64,000 nt of DNA from Acidovorax sp. 1608163 (GTDB lineage Bacteria; Pseudomonadota; Gammaproteobacteria; Burkholderiales; Burkholderiaceae_C). Each line of letters begins with the position of its first letter. Position 1 is the first letter of the stretch. The stretch lies in contig NZ_CP033069.1 in assembly GCF_003669015.1 (NCBI RefSeq), positions 995,001-1,059,000 on the forward strand, given 5' to 3'. The notes under the pieces were generated by a model. It was not told where the DNA came from. It made no database searches and saw nothing but the letters and a program-made list of their open reading frames with translations. Below are positions 1 to 8,297 of this stretch, in pieces. The position numbers were made by a program, and so were the translations under genes.

Positions 1-382
1 AAAAATCTGGACGCTGCCGTTGCACGACGACGGATCGGTGGGCGAGCGCCGCCTGTTTGCGGATATGACAGACCTGCCCGGCCGCCCCGATGGCGCGGCC
101 GTGGACGCCGAGGGCGGCTACTGGATCTGCGCCAACGACGCAGGCCTGGTGCACCGCTTCACGCCCGATGGCCGTCTGGACCGCTCCATCCGCGTGCCAG
201 CCAGCAAGCCCTCCATGTGCAGCTTTGGTGGCCCCAACCTGGACCAGCTCTTCATCACCTCCATCCGCCCCGGCCAGCCCGTGGGCGACGACGTGGCCCA
301 TGGCGGTGCGGTGTTCGTCACCCGCCCTGGTGTCTGCGGACTGCCCGAAACCCCTTTTTCATCGACCACATCGGGGCAATGA
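1..382 (+). CDS. SMP-30/gluconolactonase-family protein, C-terminal part
   Basis: This is the last 126 or so codons of a gene that begins before the window; the frame is open from base 2 to the TGA at 380-382. The residues [20 protein letters not shown] are the typical blade of the SMP-30/gluconolactonase/LRE beta-propeller, where Asp/Asn residues bind a divalent metal and the enzyme opens sugar lactones. The family ends with a short tail like the one seen here. It lies 23 bases upstream of a TRAP binding-protein gene on the same strand, so it probably belongs to the same sugar-acid operon. The substrate cannot be read from this fragment. Confidence 0.85.
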   Translation, partial: KIWTLPLHDDGSVGERRLFADMTDLPGRPDGAAVDAEGGYWICANDAGLVHRFTPDGRLDRSIRVPASKPSMCSFGGPNLDQLFITSIRPGQPVGDDVAHGGAVFVTRPGVCGLPETPFSSTTSGQ

Positions 383-405
383 CCCCGTTACCCAAGGAGA
401 CAAGC

Positions 406-1383
406 ATGAAATTTCCACACCTGTTGGGCCGCGTCACCGTAGCCATCGGCATTGCGCTGGGCAGCCTGGCTGCGCAAGCCACCGAGTTCCGTTCCTCCGA
501 CATCCACCCCGATGACTACCCCACCGTGCTGGCCGTGCGCCACATGGGTGAAGAGCTGGCCAAGGCCACAGGCGGCAAGCATTCCATCAAGGTGTTCTCC
601 AAGGGCGCTCTGGGCATCGAAAAAGACACCATCGAACAAACCAAGCTGGGCGCCATCGCCATGACGCGGGTGAACGTGGCACCGATGAACAACATCTGCC
701 CCGCTACCATGGTGCCCACCATGCCCTTCCTGTTCCGCGACAAGGAACACATGCGCAAGGTGCTGGACGGTGCCATTGGCGATGAGATTCTGAAAGACTG
801 CGAATCCCAAGGCTTTGTGGGCCTGGCGTTTTACGACAGCGGCGCGCGCTCCATCTACACGGCCAAGAAGCCTGTGAAGACCCTGGCCGACGTCAAGGGC
901 ATGAAAGTGCGCGTGCAGCAAAGCGACCTGTGGGTCTCGCTGCTCGAAGCCATGGGCGCCAACGCCACCCCCATGCCGTTTGGCGAGGTGTACACCGCGC
1001 TCAAGACCGGCCTGGTGGACGCTGCGGAAAACAACTACCCCAGCTACGAAAGCTCGCGCCACTTCGAAGTGGCCAAGTACTTCAACAAGACCGAGCACTC
1101 GATGGCGCCCGAGATCCTGCTGTTCTCCAAGCGCGTGTGGGACAAGCTCAGCGCCGATGAGCAAAAGGCCATCCGCGCTGCCGCCAAGGAATCCGTGATC
1201 TACATGCGCAAGCTGTGGGACGAGCGTGAAGAGAAGTCGCTGGCCATCGTCAAGGCCGGTGGCGCTGAAATCATCGAAGTGGACAAGACCCCCTTCAAGA
1301 CGGCCATGAAGCCCGTGTACGACAAGTTCCTGAAGGACCCCAAGCTGCAAGACATGGTCAAGCGCATTGAGGCTGTGAAGTAA
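406..1383 (+). CDS. dctP: TRAP transporter substrate-binding protein (DctP family)
   Basis: This is the periplasmic solute receptor of a tripartite ATP-independent transporter, 325 aa. The ATG at 406 follows AAGGAGA at 393-399, and the protein starts with a Sec signal peptide (about residues 1-26, cleavage after AAQA). Family motifs include [12 protein letters not shown], the carboxylate-binding arginine in [13 protein letters not shown], and [20 protein letters not shown]. The combination [11 protein letters not shown] near the N terminus and [20 protein letters not shown] resembles receptors for hexuronates or other sugar acids, which fits the upstream lactonase; the ligand is an inference. 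dctQ and dctM follow. Confidence 0.95.
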   Translation: MKFPHLLGRVTVAIGIALGSLAAQATEFRSSDIHPDDYPTVLAVRHMGEELAKATGGKHSIKVFSKGALGIEKDTIEQTKLGAIAMTRVNVAPMNNICPATMVPTMPFLFRDKEHMRKVLDGAIGDEILKDCESQGFVGLAFYDSGARSIYTAKKPVKTLADVKGMKVRVQQSDLWVSLLEAMGANATPMPFGEVYTALKTGLVDAAENNYPSYESSRHFEVAKYFNKTEHSMAPEILLFSKRVWDKLSADEQKAIRAAAKESVIYMRKLWDEREEKSLAIVKAGGAEIIEVDKTPFKTAMKPVYDKFLKDPKLQDMVKRIEAVK

Positions 1384-1448
1384 ACGCCCGCAAGGGTCTG
1401 CAAGTGGGCTGCGGGGGTGTCTCCGCAGCCATTTTTGAAATCACTCGT

Positions 1449-1946
1449 ATGTTCAATCTCTACACGCGACTGTGCGCCTTCATTGCCCGCACCTGCCTGA
1501 AGGTCGGCGTCGCTGGCATGGTGTTGCTGGTGTTTGCGGTGCTCTACCAGGTCATTGGCCGCTACATCTTCAACGACACCCCCACCTGGGCAGAAAGCGG
1601 CGCAGTGCTGCTGGTGCTGTACGTCACCATGCTGGGCATGGCCGTGGGTGTGCGCGATGCAGGCCACATCGGCCTGGAGTCCTTTTTGGTGCTGGCGCCC
1701 GAATGGCTGCGCCTGAAGATGGAAATCCTGATCCACGTGCTGGTGCTCGTCTTTGGCGTGGTGATGGCCTGGAATTGCGGCGTGCTGGCCGAATCCGTCA
1801 TGGACTACAAGATCCCCACCCTGGGCATCTCTGAGGCGTTCAAGTACGTACCGCCCGCGTTTGCCGGTGTGCTGGTGGCGCTGTTCTCGCTGGAGCACAT
1901 CATTGCCCTGGTGCGCGGCACCGAGGTCGAGCCTGCCTGGCACTGA
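1449..1946 (+). CDS. dctQ: TRAP transporter small permease (DctQ family)
   Basis: This is the small membrane subunit of the TRAP transporter, about 165 aa, with four hydrophobic segments (roughly residues 18-38, 48-68, 88-108 and 128-148). The motif NDTPTWAESGAVLLVLYVTMLG is typical of DctQ, which joins the large permease DctM. I chose the ATG at 1449; a GTG at 1404 in the same frame would add 15 residues unlike the family. The gene lies 65 bases after dctP. Confidence 0.93.
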   Translation: MFNLYTRLCAFIARTCLKVGVAGMVLLVFAVLYQVIGRYIFNDTPTWAESGAVLLVLYVTMLGMAVGVRDAGHIGLESFLVLAPEWLRLKMEILIHVLVLVFGVVMAWNCGVLAESVMDYKIPTLGISEAFKYVPPAFAGVLVALFSLEHIIALVRGTEVEPAWH

Positions 1947-2164
1947 GATGAAACAACACCCCCCTGAGCGCCTGCGGCGCATCCCCCCGCTCTCGCATGG
2001 CGGTGCCATGCGGGCAGAGGGACGCATCCCTCGCTGCGGGGCGGCCCTGGCTCGGCTGCCCTGGCCCGGGTCCAGCCCGTTTCATGTGCCGTGTCATGAA
2101 CGACCGAAGCGGTCCCTGCATACATCCCTTTGCCCTTTAACGTCCCAATAAAGATTCCACCATC
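1947..2164 (+). repeat. Spacer between dctQ and dctM with GC-rich palindromes, possible dispersed repeat
   Basis: Inside a TRAP operon, dctQ and dctM are normally adjacent, but here 218 bases separate them. The spacer starts with a C-rich segment and a GCGCCTGCGGCGC palindrome (about 1967-1979), followed by GC-rich arms around 1995-2060. I remember a similar C-rich repeat (CCCCTGAG followed by a palindrome and GGGGCGGCCCTGG) in many Burkholderiales genomes. No convincing protein is encoded. Only one clear copy is in this window, so the repeat call is tentative. Confidence 0.4.
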
Positions 2165-3454
2165 ATGGCGTTGACCATTCTGTGCGTGAGCTTCACGCTG
2201 CTGTTGCTGCTGGGCGTGCCCGTGGCGTTTTCGATTGGCCTGTCCTCACTGGCCACCATCCTGTACGAGGGCCTGCCCCTGGCGGTGGGCTTCCAGCAAA
2301 TGATTTCGGGCATGAACCCGTTCTCGTTCCTGGCCATCCCGTTCTTCATCTTTGCGGGCGAAATCATGATGTATGGCGGCATTGCCGACAAGATCGTGGA
2401 CTTTGCCAAGAGCGTGGCCGGCCATGTGCGCGGCGGCCTGGGCATGAGCAATGTGCTGGCTTGCACGCTGTTTGGCGGTGTCTCGGGCTCGCCCGTGGCC
2501 GACGTGTCGGCCATGGGCGCCGTGCTCATCCCGCAGATGAAGAAAGAGGGCTACCACGCTGACTACGCGGTGAACGTGACCACGCACGCCTCGCTGGTGG
2601 GCGCGCTCATGCCCACCTCGCACAACCTCATCATCTTTGCGCTGGCCGCAGGGGGCAAGGTGAGCATTGCCGCGCTGATCCTGGCAGGCATCGTGCCCGC
2701 TGTGCTGCTCACCGTGTGTAACCTGTTGGCTGCCTACCTGGTGGCTGTGAAGCGCGGCTACCCCGCTGGCACCTTCCCTGGCTGGGCGATCGTTTGGATT
2801 TCGTTCAAGGCGTCGGTGCCCGGCCTGGCCGTGGTGGTCATCATCATTGCGGGCATTTTGTCGGGGGCCTTCACGGCCACCGAGTCGGCCTCGGTGGCGG
2901 TGGTGTGGGCCTTGTTCCTGTCGGCGGTGGTGTACCGCCGCCTGACGCGTGAACAGTTCCTCAAGGCCGCCTCCAAGGCCGTCAAGACCACGGGCACCGT
3001 GCTGCTGCTGATCGGCATCTCGTCCATGTTCGGCTACCTGATTGGCCTGTATGGTGTGGCCGAGTTGACGGCCGAGGCCCTGCGCTCTTTCAGCACCACA
3101 CCGTGGGTGATTTTCCTGTCCGTGAACGTGATCCTTTTCATCCTGGGCACCTTCCTGGACATGGCGGCCACCATCCTGATCTGCACGCCCATTTTCTTGC
3201 CCATCTGCCAGCAGTTCGGGATGACCACCGAGCAGTTCGGCATCGTCATGCTGATCAATTGCGCGCTGGGTCTGAACACGCCCCCCGTAGGCACCACGCA
3301 GTTCATCGGTTGCACCATTGGCGGCATCTCGGTGGGCTCGGTGATGAAGACCATCTGGCCCTTCTATGGCGCACTCATCGTGGCGCTGGGCCTGGTCACC
3401 TATGTGCCTTCGTTCTCGATGTGGTTGCCCAACCTGATCTTGAAGACCGGCTGA
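2165..3454 (+). CDS. dctM: TRAP transporter large permease (DctM family)
   Basis: This is the 429-aa ion-coupled permease of the TRAP system, with about twelve membrane segments across its length. Diagnostic stretches are FFIFAGEIMMYGGIADKIVDF, GGVSGSPVADVSAMGAVLIP and the late ALGLNTPPVGTTQF. The ATG at 2165 begins directly after a short AT-rich leader (AATAAAGATTCC at 2147-2158). Length is normal for the family. It completes the dctP-dctQ-dctM set and is followed by a strong terminator. Confidence 0.95.
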   Translation: MALTILCVSFTLLLLLGVPVAFSIGLSSLATILYEGLPLAVGFQQMISGMNPFSFLAIPFFIFAGEIMMYGGIADKIVDFAKSVAGHVRGGLGMSNVLACTLFGGVSGSPVADVSAMGAVLIPQMKKEGYHADYAVNVTTHASLVGALMPTSHNLIIFALAAGGKVSIAALILAGIVPAVLLTVCNLLAAYLVAVKRGYPAGTFPGWAIVWISFKASVPGLAVVVIIIAGILSGAFTATESASVAVVWALFLSAVVYRRLTREQFLKAASKAVKTTGTVLLLIGISSMFGYLIGLYGVAELTAEALRSFSTTPWVIFLSVNVILFILGTFLDMAATILICTPIFLPICQQFGMTTEQFGIVMLINCALGLNTPPVGTTQFIGCTIGGISVGSVMKTIWPFYGALIVALGLVTYVPSFSMWLPNLILKTG

Positions 3455-3485
3455 TGGTTTGCTGAGGAGAAGCCGCAAGGCCTTA

Positions 3486-3519
3486 ACGGGCGGGTGCCTA
3501 GCGCTCCCGCCCGTTTTTT
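3486..3519 (+). terminator. Rho-independent terminator after dctM
   Basis: ACGGGCGGG at 3486-3494 pairs with CCCGCCCGT at 3506-3514 around an 11-base loop and runs into six T residues (3514-3519). It ends the TRAP operon. It also shows that the next gene starts downstream of it, not at the upstream GTG at 3494. Confidence 0.85.
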
Positions 3520-3595
3520 CCTTGGGGCGGCCTCGTGTTGTTGTTTTCTTTGCTGCGGCGGGTTGGCGCAGCGAATTTGGATGAAAGACCGTTGC

Positions 3596-4543
3596 ATGGG
3601 AATCTCCCGCTTTTCTGACCGAAAAACCGTTGTGGCCCTGGCGCTGCTGTGCTGCCTGCTGTGGGGCAGCTCCTACCCGGCCATCAAGACGGGCTATGAA
3701 TGGTTTGGGATTGCCGCCCACGATGTGCCCACCAAACTGGTGTTTGCGGGCTGGCGCTTTCTGTGGGCGGGGCTGGCCCTGCTGGCCCTGGCACTGGCCA
3801 CGCGCCGCCAGGTGTGGGGGCTGGGTGCGGGTGCCGCGCGCCAGCTGGTGGTGCTGGGGCTGGCGCAGACCACGCTGCAGTACGTGTTCTTCTACGTGGG
3901 GCTGGCCTACACCACCGGGGTCAAGGGCTCCATCATGAACGCCACGGGCACTTTTTTTAGCGTGCTGCTGGCGCACTGGATCTATCACAACGACCGTTTG
4001 AGCCACGCCAAGATCTGGGGCTGCGTGGTGGGCTTTGCGGGGGTGATGGTGGTCAACCTGGGGCGCGGCACGCTGGACATGGACTTCACCCTGCTGGGCG
4101 AAGGCTTTGTGGTCATTGCCGCCCTGGTGCTGGCCGCTGCCAGCATCTACGGCAAGCAGGTGTCGCAGCGCATGGATTCGATGGTCATGACCGGCTGGCA
4201 ACTGGCCCTGGGCGGTGCGGCGCTGCTGGCCATTGGCTGGGGCTTTGGGGGCTCGCTCATCGGCTTCACCTGGCAATCCACCCTGCTGCTGGTGTACCTG
4301 GCGCTGCTGTCGTCGGCCGCGTTTTCGCTGTGGAGCTTGCTGCTCAAGCACAACCGGGTCAGCCAGGTCACCGTGTTCAACTTTTCCGTGCCGGTGTTTG
4401 GGGCGGTGCTGTCGGCCATCTTCTTGGGCGAGGCGCTGCTGGAGTGGAAGAACCTGCTCGCTCTGGTGCTGGTGTGTGCGGGCATCTGGCTCGTGACGCG
4501 CGATGCCCCGGCCCCCAAGGCACCCTCTGCGCCAGCCAAATAA
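3596..4543 (+). CDS. DMT-superfamily (EamA) transporter
   Basis: This is a 315-aa inner-membrane protein with ten hydrophobic segments arranged as two EamA repeats (about residues 10-140 and 155-300). The first repeat holds LLWGSSYPAIKTGYEW and LVFAGWRFLWAG, the second ends AIFLGEALLEWKNLLALVLVCAGIWLV, both standard for drug/metabolite exporters. I prefer the ATG at 3596; an ATG at 3581 is also possible. Longer forms would read through the dctM terminator. Substrate unknown. Confidence 0.9.
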   Translation: MGISRFSDRKTVVALALLCCLLWGSSYPAIKTGYEWFGIAAHDVPTKLVFAGWRFLWAGLALLALALATRRQVWGLGAGAARQLVVLGLAQTTLQYVFFYVGLAYTTGVKGSIMNATGTFFSVLLAHWIYHNDRLSHAKIWGCVVGFAGVMVVNLGRGTLDMDFTLLGEGFVVIAALVLAAASIYGKQVSQRMDSMVMTGWQLALGGAALLAIGWGFGGSLIGFTWQSTLLLVYLALLSSAAFSLWSLLLKHNRVSQVTVFNFSVPVFGAVLSAIFLGEALLEWKNLLALVLVCAGIWLVTRDAPAPKAPSAPAK

Positions 4544-4552
4544 AATTGGCAC

Positions 4553-5653
4553 ATGGCTTACACACTTTCACGCGACGCGTTTCAACAAGAGCTGCACGGC
4601 CAGCGCACCGACCTGTTCACCCTGCGCGGTGCGGGTGGCCTGCAGGTGGCGGTGAGCAACTACGGCGCGCGCCTGGTGCAAGTGGCCGTGCCAGACGGGC
4701 AGGGCGGCCTGGTGGACGTGGCCTTGGGTTACGACAACCTGCAGGGCTACCTCGATGGACAGCTCTCCATGGGCGCCTTCATTGGCCGCTGGGCGGGGCG
4801 CCTGCGCGCGGGGCAGCTGCATGTGCCCGGTGGCTGCACCCTGCAGTTGCCCACCAACAGCGGCCCGCACCACCACCATGGTGGGCCGTTGGGCAGCCGC
4901 TTTCAGGTGTTTGGCGTGACCGAAGTGCAGGCCGACGCCATGGTGTTGACCCACACCTTCCGCACCGAAGACGACGCCGTGCCCGGCACCGTGCGACTGA
5001 CGCTGCACCTGCAGGTCACCCCCGACAACGCGCTGCACATGGATTGGATGGCCGAAGTGGCCGATGCCCCCACGGTGTTCAACCCCACGGGCCACGCCTT
5101 CTTCAACCTGGCGGGCGCGGGCAGCACCCTGGGCCACACGCTGCAGCTGCCTGCCAGCCGCTACGTGCCGCTGGCGCCCGATGTGTGCCCCACGGGCACC
5201 CTCGAATCGGTGCAGGGCACGCCGTTCGATTTTCGCCAGCCCTGCAGCGTGGCCGATGCCACCGCGCTGCCTCACGAGCAACTGGCACGGGCCGGTGGCC
5301 TGGACCATTACCTGGTGCTGGACGATGCCGCCTCAGTGTCCTTAGCCCCCGCTGCCACCCCTGGGCTGCGCCTGGCCGCGCAGCTGGCCGACCCCGCCTC
5401 GGGCCGGGCCCTGCAGGTCTGGAGCACGGCCCCCGGTGTGCAGGTGTATGCAGGCCATGGCCTCAAGGCCGACCCCGCCCGCGACCTGGGGCGTGGGCCA
5501 GGGCAGGGCAACTGGCTGTGGCAGCCGGGCGACGGTATCTGCCTGGAGCCCATGGAATACCCCGACGCGCCCAACCACCCCGCCTTCCCGGTGCAGTGGT
5601 GGCTGCCGGGTGACGTGGTGCGGGGCGCCATCGTCTACCGGTTCACGGGGTGA
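4553..5653 (+). CDS. galM: Aldose 1-epimerase (galactose mutarotase)
   Basis: The 366-aa protein interconverts alpha and beta anomers of aldoses. Family signatures are VSNYGARLVQVAVPD near the start, GRWAGRL (about residue 80), the histidine segment GPHHHHGGP (about 103-111), FNPTGHAFFNLAG with the catalytic histidine (about 178), and CLEPMEYPDAPNHPAFP with the catalytic glutamate (about 331). The ATG at 4553 lies nine bases after the EamA gene on the same strand, so the two are probably cotranscribed. Length is normal. Confidence 0.93.
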   Translation: MAYTLSRDAFQQELHGQRTDLFTLRGAGGLQVAVSNYGARLVQVAVPDGQGGLVDVALGYDNLQGYLDGQLSMGAFIGRWAGRLRAGQLHVPGGCTLQLPTNSGPHHHHGGPLGSRFQVFGVTEVQADAMVLTHTFRTEDDAVPGTVRLTLHLQVTPDNALHMDWMAEVADAPTVFNPTGHAFFNLAGAGSTLGHTLQLPASRYVPLAPDVCPTGTLESVQGTPFDFRQPCSVADATALPHEQLARAGGLDHYLVLDDAASVSLAPAATPGLRLAAQLADPASGRALQVWSTAPGVQVYAGHGLKADPARDLGRGPGQGNWLWQPGDGICLEPMEYPDAPNHPAFPVQWWLPGDVVRGAIVYRFTG

Positions 5654-5693
5654 TGGGCTGCCTCAGCGGCTTGTAGAGACCGGGTTTTCAGTC

Positions 5694-5746
5694 TTTTTGG
5701 CCTCTAGCGCTTTCTGAATAAGCGCTAGCAGCTATAAAAATAGGAG
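5694..5746. repeat. Dispersed palindromic repeat, copy 1
   Basis: CTAGCGCTT at 5704-5712 pairs with AAGCGCTAG at 5720-5728; the flanks are TTTTTGGCCT on the left and CAGCTATAAAAATAG on the right. This is one of the most complete copies of a family seen at least eight times in this window. It lies between galM and the Do-type protease gene. Confidence 0.8.
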
Positions 5747-5857
5747 TAATTGGCTCTTGCTAGGGCTGGCGCAGGGCACGCTCTCGCCGCCTAAGTTTCG
5801 TCTAAGTGTCCCTGCCCACACTGCCTTCCATCGCAACCCTGATAGGAAAGGCAGACC

Positions 5858-7378
5858 ATGAACTCCATCGCAAGCACACCCCGCCGACTCATCCTGGCCC
5901 TGGTGGCCGCTGGGGCTCTGGGCGGCACGGGTGCGGGGCTCCTCATGGGGTACCGGGCGCAGGCCAGCACGCCAGCCATCACCGCCCCCGCAGCCTTGCA
6001 AGCCGCACCGGCCAGCGGCATCGCATTGCCCAGCTTTGCGCAAATCACCGCGCAAAACGGGCCCGCCGTGGTCAACATCAGCGTGACGGGCTCCACCAAA
6101 GCCGCCCTGGCCGAAGACGATGACGACGACGGCCAGCCCGCATCGCGCCGGGGCCCGCAGCTCGATCCGAACGATCCGTTCTACGAATTCTTCCGCCAGT
6201 TCGGCATTCCGGGCGCGGGCGCGCAGGGCCAGCGCAATGTGCCCACGCACGGCCAGGGCTCGGGCTTCATCGTCAGCGCCGACGGGCTGGTGCTGACCAA
6301 CGCCCATGTGGTCAAGGGCGCCAGTGAGGTCATCGTCAAACTCACCGACCGGCGCGAGTTCCGCGCCAAGGTGCTGGGCTCAGACCCCAAGACCGATGTG
6401 GCCGTGCTCAAGATCGACGCCAAGGACCTGCCCACCGTGCGCCTGGGCAGCACGCGGGATTTGCAGGTGGGCGAATGGGTGCTGGCCATCGGTTCGCCCT
6501 TCGGCTTTGAAAACAGCGTGACGGCGGGCGTGGTCAGCGCCAAGGGCCGCTCGCTGCCCGACGACAGCCTAGTGCCCTTCATCCAGACCGACGTGGCGGT
6601 GAACCCTGGCAACTCGGGTGGCCCGCTGTTCAATGCGCGCGGCGAGGTGGTGGGCATCAACTCGCAAATCTACAGCCGCTCGGGTGGCTACCAGGGTGTG
6701 TCGTTCTCCATCCCCATCGAGCTGGCCGCAAAGATCAAAGACCAGATCGTTGCCACCGGCAAGGTGCGCCACGCGCAACTGGGCGTGGCCGTACAAGAGG
6801 TCAACCAGGCGTTTGCCGAGTCGTTCGGGCTCGACAAGCCTGAGGGCGCGTTAGTGGCCAGCGTCAGCAAAGGCAGCGCGGCCGACAAGGCCGGGCTGGA
6901 GCCGGGCGATGTGATCCGCCAGGTGGACGGCCAGCCCATCGTGGCCTCGGGCGACCTGCCCGCCTGGGTGGGGCAGGCCCAGCCCGGCCAACAGGCCCGC
7001 TTGTCGGTGTGGCGCAAAGGCAAGCCGGTGGAGCTGACCGCCACCCTGGGCGATGCCAGCGACAAGACCAAAAAGCAGGCCAACGCGGAAGACGCCGTGG
7101 GCAAAGGCCAGCTGGGCCTGGCGCTGCGCCCGCTGGACCCGCAAGAGCGCCGGAGCCTGGGCGATGGGGGCGGCGTGGACGGCCTGGTGATCGAGCAAGC
7201 CCGCGGCCCTGCCGCTGCCGCCGGTGTGCAGCCGGGCGATGTGCTGTTGGCGATCAACGGTGCCGCAGTCAAAGACATCGCCCAGGTGCGCGCCGCCATG
7301 GCCAAGGCGGGCAAGTCGGTGGCGCTGCTCATTGAGCGCGACGGCGACAAGATCTTTGTGCCGGTGCGGCTGGGGTAA
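5858..7378 (+). CDS. Do/DegP-family periplasmic serine protease with two PDZ domains
   Basis: This 506-aa protein is a trypsin-like HtrA protease that degrades or refolds damaged periplasmic proteins. An N-terminal membrane/signal segment (about residues 9-31) is followed by a protease domain with the catalytic triad His150 (LTNAHVV), Asp180 (KTDVAVLKI) and Ser253 (GNSGGPLF), then two PDZ domains (about 300-390 and 415-500). An acidic DDDDD linker lies near residue 88. A TGATAGGAAAGG leader precedes the ATG. The two-component genes downstream start 259 bases later, so coregulation is not shown. Confidence 0.93.
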   Translation: MNSIASTPRRLILALVAAGALGGTGAGLLMGYRAQASTPAITAPAALQAAPASGIALPSFAQITAQNGPAVVNISVTGSTKAALAEDDDDDGQPASRRGPQLDPNDPFYEFFRQFGIPGAGAQGQRNVPTHGQGSGFIVSADGLVLTNAHVVKGASEVIVKLTDRREFRAKVLGSDPKTDVAVLKIDAKDLPTVRLGSTRDLQVGEWVLAIGSPFGFENSVTAGVVSAKGRSLPDDSLVPFIQTDVAVNPGNSGGPLFNARGEVVGINSQIYSRSGGYQGVSFSIPIELAAKIKDQIVATGKVRHAQLGVAVQEVNQAFAESFGLDKPEGALVASVSKGSAADKAGLEPGDVIRQVDGQPIVASGDLPAWVGQAQPGQQARLSVWRKGKPVELTATLGDASDKTKKQANAEDAVGKGQLGLALRPLDPQERRSLGDGGGVDGLVIEQARGPAAAAGVQPGDVLLAINGAAVKDIAQVRAAMAKAGKSVALLIERDGDKIFVPVRLG

Positions 7379-7467
7379 GCGGCAAAGAGGGCGGGGCCGT
7401 GCAATCTGCCTTGACCCCGACCCGCGTGGGTTGAGCCTGTTGAAGCCGGGAACTGGTTACGGCGGCA

Positions 7468-7591
7468 CTTCGACAAGCTCAGTGTGAACGGGTGGGGGTG
7501 AATAGATTGGCTGAATCGATCAGCTGAATGCCAGGTTCCGTGCTCCCAGCCCCCGTCACTCCCCCGCCCGTTCGGGCTGCGCCTGTCGAAG
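7468..7591. repeat. Two inverted copies of a TTCGACAAGCTCAG-type repeat
   Basis: CTTCGACAAGCTCAGTGTGA (7468-7487, continuing ACGGG) and CCCGTTCGGGCTGCGCCTGT (7567-7586, continuing CGAAG) are related in opposite orientation, about 75 bases apart. A weaker copy lies near 7430-7448. I remember the TTCGACAAGCTCAGCCCGAAC motif as a common intergenic repeat in Burkholderiales. The pair could form a long hairpin in the 259-base gap (7379-7637), which otherwise holds no gene I can support. Confidence 0.65.
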
Positions 7592-7637
7592 CCAGGGCAC
7601 AGCCTCGACACCCCACCATTCGCTATGCTTGCCCACC

Positions 7638-8297
7638 ATGCGATTGCTACTCGTTGAAGACGACCCCATGATCGGCGAAGCCGTGCAAGACCTGCTGCGC
7701 GTCGAACAGTACGCGGTGGACTGGGTGCGCGATGGCGACGCCGCCGACACCGCCCTGCGCACCCAGGCCTATGACCTGGTCATGCTGGACCTGGGGCTGC
7801 CCAAGCGCGACGGCCTGGCGGTGCTGCGTGACCTGCGCGCCCGCAAAATCCGCACCCCTGTGCTGGTGGCCACGGCCCGCGACGCCGTGGCCCAACGCAT
7901 CGAAGGGCTGGACGCTGGTGCCGACGACTACGTGCTCAAGCCCTACGACCTGGACGAGCTGCTGGCCCGCATCCGCGCCCTGCTGCGCCGCGCGGCGGGC
8001 CGGGCCGAGCCGGTGTACGAGCACCAGGGCGTGTGCATCAATCCCGCCACCCGCGAGGTGACCGTGCAGGGCGCACCCGTGGTGCTGTCGGGCCGCGAAT
8101 GGGCGGTGCTGGAGCCACTCATCGCCCGCCCCGGCATGGTGCTGTCGCGCCAGCAGCTCGAAGACAAGCTCTACGGCTGGGGCGACGAGGTCAGCAGCAA
8201 CGCGGTGGAGGTCTACATCCATGGCCTGCGCAAAAAGCTGGGGGCTGAGCTGGTGCTGAATGTGCGCGGCGTCGGCTATCTGGTACCGAAGATGTGA
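7638..8297 (+). CDS. OmpR/PhoB-type response regulator
   Basis: The 219-aa regulator has a receiver domain (residues 1-115) with acidic pocket EDD (7-9), phosphoacceptor Asp51 in VMLDLGLPKRDG and Lys103 in LKPYD, then a winged-helix DNA-binding domain (about 125-219) with SGREWAVLEPL and NAVEVYIHGLRKKLG. It resembles the QseB/TctD/PmrA group. The ATG at 7638 was chosen over a TTG at 7629. Its stop overlaps the kinase start by one base, which indicates translational coupling. Confidence 0.93.
   Translation: MRLLLVEDDPMIGEAVQDLLRVEQYAVDWVRDGDAADTALRTQAYDLVMLDLGLPKRDGLAVLRDLRARKIRTPVLVATARDAVAQRIEGLDAGADDYVLKPYDLDELLARIRALLRRAAGRAEPVYEHQGVCINPATREVTVQGAPVVLSGREWAVLEPLIARPGMVLSRQQLEDKLYGWGDEVSSNAVEVYIHGLRKKLGAELVLNVRGVGYLVPKM

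Noticed and set aside
3494..3595. Upstream GTG start for the EamA transporter
   Set aside because: It lies in the stem of the dctM terminator and adds residues unlike the family.
2246..4552. Long minus-strand frame of about 768 codons
   Set aside because: Antisense to dctM and the EamA gene, with a His/Gln/Gly-rich composition typical of antisense of GC-rich genes.
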